A DNA stretch of 64,000 nucleotides from Catenovulum sediminis (lineage in GTDB: Bacteria; Pseudomonadota; Gammaproteobacteria; Enterobacterales; Alteromonadaceae): positions 2,108,001 through 2,172,000 of the forward strand of contig NZ_CP041660.1 in assembly GCF_007289895.1 (NCBI RefSeq). The letters are read 5' to 3'. The notes beneath the pieces were generated by a model that worked only from the letters and a program-made list of their open reading frames with translations, did not search any database and was not told the DNA's origin. Within the stretch, counting starts at the first letter, position 1; each line of letters begins with the position of its first letter. Below are positions 1-6,573 of the stretch, in pieces. A program made the translations under genes and the position numbers.

Positions 1-1
1 A

Positions 2-328
2 GTTTTATCGAATGATATGATAAAACAATCGATACATGATGCTCGGCTAAGAGTTAGAGAGGGGAGTAGTTTGCGCGCCTCTTTAGAGCAAACAAAGTTG
101 TTTCCACCCATGATGCTACATATGATAGCCAGTGGTGAAAAAAGTGGTGAGTTAGAAAGCATGTTGTCACGGGCAGCCGACAACCAAGACAGAGAGTTTG
201 AATCTTTGGTGAATATTACACTCAGTGTAATTGGCCCAGCGATGGTGCTAAGTATGGCGGCTGTCGTCTTTTTTATCGTTATTTCAATATTACAGCCAAT
301 AATGGCATTAAATTCAATGGTAGGTTAA
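2..328 (+). CDS. gspF: Type II secretion inner-membrane protein GspF (3' part)
   Basis: GspF is the polytopic inner-membrane platform protein of the type II secretion system; it links the GspE ATPase to pseudopilus assembly. Only the last 108 codons are present because the gene enters from outside the window. The visible part has the repeated GspF-domain segment with the LFPPMMLHMIASGEKSGEL stretch and a C-terminal transmembrane helix ending in SILQPIMALNSMVG, typical of the family. It is followed two bases later by gspG, in the standard gsp order. The open frame continues upstream of the first ATG, so no start can be given. Confidence 0.93.
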   Translation, partial: VLSNDMIKQSIHDARLRVREGSSLRASLEQTKLFPPMMLHMIASGEKSGELESMLSRAADNQDREFESLVNITLSVIGPAMVLSMAAVVFFIVISILQPIMALNSMVG

Positions 329-330
329 TC

Positions 331-765
331 ATGAATAGTAAACATCAACAACGCGGTTTTACCATTTTAGAAATTATGGTTGTGTTGGTTATCATAGGTA
401 TTTTAGCCGGCATGATCGCACCAAACTTTATCGGTGAAAGTGACAAAGCTAAAGTTAAAAAAGCAGCAACAGATATTGTGACTTTAGAGCAAGCATTAGA
501 TATGTATAAGTTAAACAATCATACATACCCTACAACAGAACAAGGTTTAGACGCCTTAGTCAATGAGCCGACCATTGACCCTGCACCACGCAACTACCCA
601 GACGGCGGATATATCCGTCGCTTACCAGAAGATCCGTGGGGCAATGAATATCAACTGATGAGTCCAGGTGAATATGGCAAAATCGATGTTTTTTCAGTTG
701 GACCCGATGGTCAGGCCGATACGGAAGACGACATCGGGAACTGGAACGTGAACGATTTCCTATAA
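331..765 (+). CDS. gspG: Type II secretion major pseudopilin GspG
   Basis: Major pseudopilin that polymerises into the periplasmic pseudopilus pushing substrates through the secretin. The 144-residue protein has a short basic leader, the prepilin peptidase site before GFTILEIMVVLVIIGILAG with the conserved Glu at mature position +5, then the hydrophobic N-terminal helix. The C-terminal part carries the GspG features YPTTEQGLDALV, LPEDPWGNEYQ and an acidic calcium-binding-like end (GPDGQADTEDDIGNWN). Length matches the family. It sits 2 bp after gspF and 4 bp before gspH. Confidence 0.98.
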   Translation: MNSKHQQRGFTILEIMVVLVIIGILAGMIAPNFIGESDKAKVKKAATDIVTLEQALDMYKLNNHTYPTTEQGLDALVNEPTIDPAPRNYPDGGYIRRLPEDPWGNEYQLMSPGEYGKIDVFSVGPDGQADTEDDIGNWNVNDFL

Positions 766-769
766 TCGT

Positions 770-1375
770 ATGAGGTCTCAGTACACACTAAATAAGCGTA
801 AACAAACCGGCTTCACTTTATTAGAGGTGATGCTGGTTATGGTACTTATGGCTGTGATACTGAGTAGTGTCAGTTTGTCTTTTGATATTCGTAGTGATTA
901 TGACAAAACAAAAGATGAAGCAAAGCGATTTCAGGCCGCTTTTCAACTGGCAGCCGATTTTGGTTTATTGAATAATTTACAACTGGGTTTGCTGGTCGAA
1001 AAAACAAGCTATCAGTTTTTAGTCTTTAATGGGGAGCAGTGGCAAGCAATTGAAGAAGACAAGGTGTTTTCCACTTATGAACTGCCTGAGTATTTTGAGT
1101 TAACTTTAACACAAGGCGAAATGGCTTGGTTAGACGATTATCAAGAAGAAGAAGGACTTTTTAATCAAGCTGATGAAGAGGACGAAGACGATAAAAAGAA
1201 AAAATTGATTCCTCAGGTGTATCTATTCTCAAGCGGTGAGATTACGCCATTTTCGTTGCAAATCAGTTACGAAGTTCCTTTTTCAGGTGAAGACAATATT
1301 ATTTTTGAGGTCACCGGTGAAGATACTACGCCACTAAAAGTGGTCGATCCAAGAGCCCCAGATGAAACGATTTAA
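770..1375 (+). CDS. gspH: Type II secretion minor pseudopilin GspH
   Basis: Minor pseudopilin thought to join the pseudopilus shaft to the GspI-J-K tip. The prepilin cleavage site is followed by GFTLLEVMLVMVLMAVILSS, with the +5 Glu. The rest is a beta-rich globular domain, as in GspH. An unusual acidic-then-basic linker (DEEDEDDKKKK, about residues 136-146) interrupts the globular part and is probably a surface loop. The 201-residue length is within the family range. Its end overlaps the start of gspI by 14 bp, which suggests translational coupling. Confidence 0.93.
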   Translation: MRSQYTLNKRKQTGFTLLEVMLVMVLMAVILSSVSLSFDIRSDYDKTKDEAKRFQAAFQLAADFGLLNNLQLGLLVEKTSYQFLVFNGEQWQAIEEDKVFSTYELPEYFELTLTQGEMAWLDDYQEEEGLFNQADEEDEDDKKKKLIPQVYLFSSGEITPFSLQISYEVPFSGEDNIIFEVTGEDTTPLKVVDPRAPDETI

Positions 1376-1751
1376 ATCAATAAACAGGCAAATTTCAGGT
1401 TTTACAATTCTGGAAGTGATTGTCGCAATGGCAATACTAGCAACAGCTGGGGTCGCTGTCGTGCAATCTGCCTCTGTACACATCAATAATCAAACTCGAT
1501 TGCAGCAACATATGTTTGCTGGTTGGGTTGCTTCAAATCGTCTAAATGAATTATTGATAGAAAAAAAATGGCCTGTAGAAAAAGGCAAAAAAGGTGAAAT
1601 GGAGTTGGCCGGGCAAGAGTGGTTTTGGCAACAAAAAGTGTTAAAAACAGCATTTGGTGAAGATTTGGTTGCGGTAAAAATTGAAGTGTTTAGCGACGCT
1701 AATTATGAAAACTACATCACCGAACAAATAACCTATTTGAGTAAACCCTGA
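1362..1751 (+). CDS. gspI: Type II secretion minor pseudopilin GspI
   Basis: Minor pseudopilin that nucleates the tip complex with GspJ and GspK. It has a basic leader, then GFTILEVIVAMAILATAGVA with the conserved Glu, followed by NRLNELLIEKKWP, which resembles the family pattern N-x-L-x-E-x-x-x-x-x-x-W-P. At 129 residues it has normal length. The start lies inside gspH in another frame, and the stop shares one base with the gspJ ATG. Part of the gspF-N operon. Confidence 0.95.
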   Translation: MKRFKSINRQISGFTILEVIVAMAILATAGVAVVQSASVHINNQTRLQQHMFAGWVASNRLNELLIEKKWPVEKGKKGEMELAGQEWFWQQKVLKTAFGEDLVAVKIEVFSDANYENYITEQITYLSKP

Positions 1752-2377
1752 TGATTAATTTGGTTAAGCGCAATAGCGGTTTTACTCTGATTGAAATGCT
1801 ACTGGCCGTTACCATTTTCGCTTTACTTGGTGTAGCTGGTTTTAGCATTTTGTCTAATACCGTAAAAAGTAACGATATTTCTTTGGCCCATGGGGAAAAA
1901 GTGGCAGGCTTGCAACGTGCAATGATAGTAATTGAACGAGATTTAATGCAATTAGCGCAGCGTACTGTGCGCGTTCAGGGCGAGCAAAAACCACAACCTT
2001 TTTATTTATCACATGGTGAATTTATTTTAGACAGTGAATCTCAAGTTTTGGCATTTCGCCGTGTTGGATGGACAAACCCTTTAAATATATTGCCTCGTAG
2101 TGAAGTGCAATCAGTTGCTTATCGCATAGTTGATGAAAATCTAGAACGCTTACAGTTTACCTTTCCAGATCCAGTACAAGGCACAGAGCCAAAAGTGCGC
2201 GTGTTGCTAGAAGGGGTCGAGCAGATTGAATTTGAATTTTACAATACGAGTGAAAAAAAGTGGCTGGATAAATGGACAGAGCAAGGCTTACCTGATGGTA
2301 TTTCCATACTCTTGAAAACCAAAGAGTATGGTGAAATAAAACGTATATTTTCTGTGTCGGCTCAGGTGCAATCGTGA
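1751..2377 (+). CDS. gspJ: Type II secretion minor pseudopilin GspJ
   Basis: Minor pseudopilin of the GspI-J-K tip complex. It begins with a short basic leader and the prepilin site before GFTLIEMLLAVTIFALLGVA. The family block RAMIVIERDLMQLAQRTVR follows, then the conserved LAFRRVGWTNPLNILPRSEVQ segment split by a short variable part. The 208-residue length is standard. The ATG overlaps the gspI stop by one base and the end overlaps gspK by 4 bp, which indicates coupled translation in the gsp operon. Confidence 0.96.
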   Translation: MINLVKRNSGFTLIEMLLAVTIFALLGVAGFSILSNTVKSNDISLAHGEKVAGLQRAMIVIERDLMQLAQRTVRVQGEQKPQPFYLSHGEFILDSESQVLAFRRVGWTNPLNILPRSEVQSVAYRIVDENLERLQFTFPDPVQGTEPKVRVLLEGVEQIEFEFYNTSEKKWLDKWTEQGLPDGISILLKTKEYGEIKRIFSVSAQVQS

Positions 2378-3468
2378 AAAAAGTGAAAGGTGTAGCTTTA
2401 ATCACAGTGTTGTTAATTGTCGCTTTGGTAACGATTATCGCTGCAGAAATGGCTGTGCGATTGCAAATGCAAATAAAGCGTGTGGATAATATTGGCGCAA
2501 ACCAACAAGCTTATTGGTTTGCGATAGGCGGCGAGTCACTGGCTCGCTTGGCATTAACTGAAGCTTACCAAGAAAATAGTGGGCGTTTAGATTTAAGCCA
2601 ACCTTGGGCTGTAGAGGAGATGACTTATCCGCTCGAAAACGGAGCATCTCTAACAGGCTCAATTAAGGATTTAAGATCCTGTTATAACATTAATGCAGTA
2701 ACAAAGGTTGCCGCTAGACAAAATCAACAAACAAGCGACGGGCAAAATAACAACCAGAATAGCTCGAGCAACCGCACTAACAACAACGCAGACAACAATA
2801 ATTCAAATAGCAATAATTCAAATAACAATGTGCTCGATCCTAAATCAGAAGCGCAATTTCAACATTTACTTGAACTTGCAGGGATAGACAATTATGAAGC
2901 TGAAGCAATCAGAGACAGCGTCGCCGATTGGTTAGATGAAGATATGCAAACCCGCAGTTACGGCGCAGAAGATTACATCTATGAAGCGAAAGAATTTGCC
3001 TATTTACCGGCCAACAGCTGGTTTGTCGATAAATCAGAATTAAAATTGATACAGGGCTTTGATACCGTACCGGAAGGGGCGCAAAATCTAGATAAAATTT
3101 TGCCGCACATTTGTGTCATACCCAATGTTAACGATAGCATCGTGAATGTGAATACCATTCAAGAAGATAATGCTGTTGTACTGTCTGCCTTATTTAATAA
3201 TAAACTGACCGTTGAAAATGCTAAAAGAGTCATTGAAGCACGCCCGGATGATGGCTTTAAAGATATTGAAGAGTTTTGGGCACTGCCTGAAATCAAGGCG
3301 GTTGGGAATGTTTCTAATCATTTAAAAAGTCAGTTTGATGTAACCAGCGAGTATTTTCTTTTACAAACAAAAACCGAATATAATCAGAGCTGGATTAATT
3401 TAACATCACTCATTGCACTAGATGCGCAGGGTAAATTTTCAGTGATTGCCCGCAAAATTGGAGTTTAA
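2374..3468 (+). CDS. gspK: Type II secretion minor pseudopilin GspK with Asn-rich insert
   Basis: GspK caps the pseudopilus tip and is the largest pseudopilin. The N-terminal helix (GVALITVLLIVALVTIIAAE) has the family's GxALI start in place of GFTLxE. Conserved blocks follow, including YWFAIGGESLARLAL, CYNINAV, DSVADWLDED and the C-terminal VNVNTIQ region. Odd feature: an Asn/Ser-rich low-complexity stretch, about residues 115-151 (bases about 2716-2826), sits between the conserved parts and is built largely of AAC/AAT codons. It is in frame, so the gene looks intact. Length is 364 residues. Confidence 0.95.
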   Translation: MKKVKGVALITVLLIVALVTIIAAEMAVRLQMQIKRVDNIGANQQAYWFAIGGESLARLALTEAYQENSGRLDLSQPWAVEEMTYPLENGASLTGSIKDLRSCYNINAVTKVAARQNQQTSDGQNNNQNSSSNRTNNNADNNNSNSNNSNNNVLDPKSEAQFQHLLELAGIDNYEAEAIRDSVADWLDEDMQTRSYGAEDYIYEAKEFAYLPANSWFVDKSELKLIQGFDTVPEGAQNLDKILPHICVIPNVNDSIVNVNTIQEDNAVVLSALFNNKLTVENAKRVIEARPDDGFKDIEEFWALPEIKAVGNVSNHLKSQFDVTSEYFLLQTKTEYNQSWINLTSLIALDAQGKFSVIARKIGV

Positions 3469-3470
3469 TT

Positions 3471-4724
3471 GTGTCTGAACAGTTATTAATTAGATTGGCC
3501 AGTCAGGCTGAGCAAGCAATTCATTGGATGCTTTGGTCAGATAGTGAGCAAGAAATAATCGCTTCCGGCGCGCTTGCTCACGCCGATGATTTGGCCAGCT
3601 TGCAGGAAAGAGTGAACGTTCGTAATGCCGTCGCTGTGGTGCCCAGTGCAGACATTAGTTTGCGCAAAGTAGAAACACCTGCGCGCCCCAGCCGACAGTT
3701 TATTCAAGCGTTGCCCTACATGCTAGAAGAAGATTTAGCCAGTGATGTTGACGAGCTATTTTTTGCGCCGGGTAGCCGTAGCCAAAAAGCCGAGCTTCAT
3801 TACATGCAAGTTGCCGCCGTAAGCCAGCAAAAAATGCAAAACTGGCTAGCTTGGCTGGAGCAAGCGGGTATTAAATGTCAAAAAATATTGCCTGACTGTT
3901 TGTTATTACCCTATCAGGAAAACAGCATAAGCGTGTTGCAGGTTGGGGATGATTGGCTGATCCGTCATGCTGAATTTGATGGGGTAAGCTGTCAAACAGA
4001 AGAGTTAGAATTTTGGTTAACGCTGTTAGCAAAAGAATGCGCCAACAGTCGTTCGGCAAATACAGAAGAAAGCGCAGAGATTTCAATTGTGCACTACTCG
4101 CCATTGCCAGAAAACATCAACCTGCAGCCTTATGCTTGTCAAGCCGGTGATTACTTACCGCCGTTACAAATATTAATCGCTGAATTAAATAAACAAACTT
4201 TTAATTTACGACAAGGGCAATTCCAGTTTAAAAAAGATAGCTCTCAGTTCGTAAAAATTTGGCGCAACGCAGCAATTATTGCGGCCGTGGCGTTAAGCGT
4301 CAATATAGCCAATAAAGCGGTGACAGTATATCAGTTGCAAGCACAGGCGGATGCCTTGGATGCACAAATAAAACAAGCTTATGTCTCTGTTTTTCCAAAT
4401 GGCAGAAACTTGTCATCTACCATGATCCAAAAACAACTGAAAAGTAAATTAAAAACAAGTGGTGGTAGCAGTGATCAAATTTCATTTTTGGCTTTGATTG
4501 AAGCCAGTGCCGTTGCATTTTCACAGGTACCTGATTTAAAACCCGAAAATATTCGCTTTGATATTAAACGAGGGGAGATTCGATTAAATGCCAGTGCTTC
4601 AAACTTCCAAAGTTTTGAAAAGTTCCGAGCTGCTGCCGAGCAAAATCAATTGCAAGTAGAGCAGGGTTCTCTCAATAATCAAGGCTCTCAAGTGGTTGGC
4701 GCAATTAGTATCCGGAGTGTGTAA
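3471..4724 (+). CDS. gspL: Type II secretion inner-membrane protein GspL
   Basis: Bitopic inner-membrane protein that couples the cytoplasmic GspE ATPase to GspM and the pseudopilus. The N-terminal two-thirds is the cytoplasmic actin-like domain (PSADISLRKVETPARPSRQF, then LPYMLEEDLASDVDELFFA). It is followed by NLRQGQF just before a transmembrane helix at about residues 262-280, then a periplasmic ferredoxin-like C-terminal domain. This is the usual GspL architecture, 417 residues. The start is GTG, two bases after the gspK stop; the stop overlaps the gspM ATG by one base. Confidence 0.95.
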   Translation: MSEQLLIRLASQAEQAIHWMLWSDSEQEIIASGALAHADDLASLQERVNVRNAVAVVPSADISLRKVETPARPSRQFIQALPYMLEEDLASDVDELFFAPGSRSQKAELHYMQVAAVSQQKMQNWLAWLEQAGIKCQKILPDCLLLPYQENSISVLQVGDDWLIRHAEFDGVSCQTEELEFWLTLLAKECANSRSANTEESAEISIVHYSPLPENINLQPYACQAGDYLPPLQILIAELNKQTFNLRQGQFQFKKDSSQFVKIWRNAAIIAAVALSVNIANKAVTVYQLQAQADALDAQIKQAYVSVFPNGRNLSSTMIQKQLKSKLKTSGGSSDQISFLALIEASAVAFSQVPDLKPENIRFDIKRGEIRLNASASNFQSFEKFRAAAEQNQLQVEQGSLNNQGSQVVGAISIRSV

Positions 4725-5191
4725 TGAAACAGTGGTTTGAAAGTTTAAGCAGCCGTGAGCGTCAGCTGGTTTTAGGCGGCGGTATTGTGCTAATTATTGG
4801 TTTATTTTTTCAATTGATTTGGGGGCCGTTAAATACGGCCTTGGATAAAGCAGAGCTGGATGTCAAAAATAAACAAACCGCTCTTTTGTGGGTCAGTGAA
4901 AAAACGGCAGAACTTAAACAACGACAATCGGGCAATAGTAAAGTAACTTCCGGCTCATTAAACCAAATTGTCAATGCCGCAGCACGGCGGGCCGATATAT
5001 CCTTAGCTCGGATGCAACCGCAAGGCGAATCCTTACAGGTTCAAATTGATGAAGTTGAATTTAACGCATTGGTTCGTTGGTTGGCTGACTTAACCCAAAA
5101 TAAAGGTTTGCGCATTGAATCTTTAGATATATCCGCAGCGGATAAGCCTGGCGCAGTTAGAGTACGAAGATTACAGGTGAGTAAACAATGA
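4724..5191 (+). CDS. gspM: Type II secretion inner-membrane protein GspM
   Basis: Bitopic partner of GspL in the inner-membrane assembly platform. It has a short cytoplasmic tail with the family signature WFESLSSRERQLVLGGGIV, one transmembrane helix (about residues 17-36), a coiled linker and a periplasmic ferredoxin-like domain ending with ALVRWLADLTQNKGLRIESLDI. The 155-residue length is normal. It overlaps gspL by one base and gspN by 4 bp. Confidence 0.95.
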   Translation: MKQWFESLSSRERQLVLGGGIVLIIGLFFQLIWGPLNTALDKAELDVKNKQTALLWVSEKTAELKQRQSGNSKVTSGSLNQIVNAAARRADISLARMQPQGESLQVQIDEVEFNALVRWLADLTQNKGLRIESLDISAADKPGAVRVRRLQVSKQ

Positions 5192-5943
5192 AAGTTTGGA
5201 TTAGCCGCTTAACGTGGGCGATATTATTTTATTTAATCTTCTTGCTAGCGACAATTCCGGCACACTTAGTCACTGCACAAGTTACACTGCCAAAAAATAT
5301 AGAGCTGGGCAATGTCTCTGGAACCTTGTGGCAAGGCAAAGTAGACATGCTCAGAGTTGATAAAATATTGCTGAAAGACGTCCGTTGGGATGTTGTTTTT
5401 TCTCGTTTATTGACGGCTAAACTGGCTGTTGATATTGAATTTGGTGATCGACGGAAAATATTAGAACCACAAGGTAGTTTAACCGCGCTATATGGTGCAT
5501 CAGGACCTGCACTACAGGATGTTAAAGTGAAAATGCCAGCAGATCTAATTGCCCAGCAGATACCAATTCCATTTCCTGTAGAAGCGGCAGGGTTAGTTGA
5601 GTTGAACCTAAACCATGTTGAGCAGGGTAAACCCGTATGCAGTGAATTAGACGGTCGAATTGATTGGCGCATGGCTTCTGTCAACGCGATGAACAGTAAT
5701 TTTGTCTATGGTGATATCGCTGCGGATTTAAGTTGTGATGAAGGCGCAGCGGTTGCGATTGCGCGCGGTAACAAAGAAATTTTAATATTAGATTTAAAAG
5801 CGCGTTTAAACACAATGAAAAATTATGCCATTGGTGGCCATATTGCACTTGGCCCTAAAGCGGATACCGCGTTAAGAAACGCCATTGGATTTTTAGGCAA
5901 TCCAGATGCTGATGGTCGATATATGGTTAAATTCAGTCAATAG
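5188..5943 (+). CDS. gspN: Type II secretion protein GspN
   Basis: GspN is an accessory type II secretion protein found in some systems; its exact role is unsettled. The 251-residue protein has one N-terminal membrane helix (about residues 7-29) and a long periplasmic beta-rich part. Family-like segments are PKNIELGNVSGTLWQGKV and the C-terminal GFLGNPDADGRYMVKFSQ. It overlaps gspM by 4 bp and is the last recognised gsp gene here. gspC, D and E must lie upstream of the window if the operon has the usual order. Confidence 0.92.
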   Translation: MKVWISRLTWAILFYLIFLLATIPAHLVTAQVTLPKNIELGNVSGTLWQGKVDMLRVDKILLKDVRWDVVFSRLLTAKLAVDIEFGDRRKILEPQGSLTALYGASGPALQDVKVKMPADLIAQQIPIPFPVEAAGLVELNLNHVEQGKPVCSELDGRIDWRMASVNAMNSNFVYGDIAADLSCDEGAAVAIARGNKEILILDLKARLNTMKNYAIGGHIALGPKADTALRNAIGFLGNPDADGRYMVKFSQ

Positions 5944-5959
5944 AAATTAAGGATTAACA

Positions 5960-6178
5960 ATGCAACCGATAGTTCGCACTGTAAGCACATGTTTGTGTCT
6001 GGCCTTATGTTTATCTGCTTGTAGCCAAAAACAGGCTTATCAGGGAATGCAGGAAGCGGGAAAGCAGCAAAATTGTCGACCGATTATCGATGAACTGGAA
6101 AAGCAAAAGTGCGAACAAGGTTACGAAAAGGATTTTGAAACGTATAAAAAAGAACGTGAGCGAGTTCTTAATAAGTAG
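5960..6178 (+). CDS. Small predicted lipoprotein, function unknown
   Basis: A 72-residue protein that I do not recognise. It has a short signal peptide ending in a lipobox (LSAC, Cys about residue 21). The mature part is highly charged and probably helical, with two further Cys residues (QNCRPI and QKCEQG) that could form a disulfide. It starts 16 bp after gspN behind AAGGA, so it is likely transcribed with the secretion operon. It is much shorter than known type II pilotins (GspS/AspS), so a pilotin role is only a weak possibility. Confidence 0.7.
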   Translation: MQPIVRTVSTCLCLALCLSACSQKQAYQGMQEAGKQQNCRPIIDELEKQKCEQGYEKDFETYKKERERVLNK

Positions 6179-6220
6179 CGAAAAAGCGCTGACGTTTTAA
6201 GATTTATAGCCAGTGTCATA

Positions 6221-6249
6221 GATAAAAAAGGCAGTGCCGAAGCACTGCC
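6221..6249 (-). terminator. Intrinsic terminator, minus strand
   Basis: Perfect 8-bp stem GGCAGTGC/GCACTGCC. Read on the minus strand the loop is TTCG and the stem is followed by TTTTTTATC. On the plus strand the stem is followed by AAAATC, so it cannot serve the gsp operon. Both flanking genes are on the plus strand, which implies an unannotated minus-strand transcript. Confidence 0.75.
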
Positions 6250-6373
6250 AAAATCTTACAAAGTCCTTGAGGGATAGCTTTTTCGATCCTTCGCTATATC
6301 AAGGAAAGCGCACTAACACATACACAAACACACTACTTAGGGACCAAACCTACATCAAGGTATTGATGTGTTA
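6221..6373 (-). ncRNA. Candidate structured small RNA
   Basis: Read on the minus strand this gap holds a coherent small-RNA layout of about 150 nt. From 5' to 3': a 7-bp hairpin (6352-6369, arms ACATCAA/TTGATGT); a G/T-rich segment (6311-6336, minus strand GTAGTGTGTTTGTG and onward); a long two-part hairpin (6264-6305, arms TCCTTGA/TCAAGGA enclosing ATAGC/GCTAT); and an intrinsic terminator (6230-6249) with a TTCG loop and a T run. The G/U-rich unpaired segment recalls the R1 region of GcvB-type Hfq-dependent RNAs, but no gcvA neighbour is present and identity is not claimed. Confidence 0.55.
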
Positions 6374-6379
6374 AAGTTT

Positions 6380-6407
6380 AGTGTAGCTTTTAAGTTGCGC
6401 CAGCGAA
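6380..6407 (-). promoter_or_regulatory. Possible promoter of the candidate small RNA
   Basis: On the minus strand, TTCGCT (6402-6407), a 16-base spacer and TACACT (6380-6385) make a weak sigma-70-like promoter. It would start transcription near 6373, just before the first hairpin of the candidate RNA. The -35 box is poor, so an activator may be needed. Confidence 0.35.
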
Positions 6408-6573
6408 GATTTTTCTAATGAATGAAAATATATTTCAAAGATATATTTTTTGATTGATCTTAACTTTCTGTTTTTAAATGATATATTTTTAAAAGTGCAG
6501 CTTGGCTGTTGAATTTTTATTGCGTTTTTCTCACGGGATTTAGGGCAATATCTTACATCTAGGGTTAATCAGC

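Noticed and set aside
2716..2826. AAC/AAT-rich tract as a possible CRISPR or tandem repeat array
   Set aside because: It has no regular repeat-spacer unit and is read in frame as an Asn-rich loop of GspK.
6230..6249. Hairpin as terminator of the gsp operon
   Set aside because: On the plus strand the stem is followed by A residues, not T; the T run and TTCG loop are on the minus strand.
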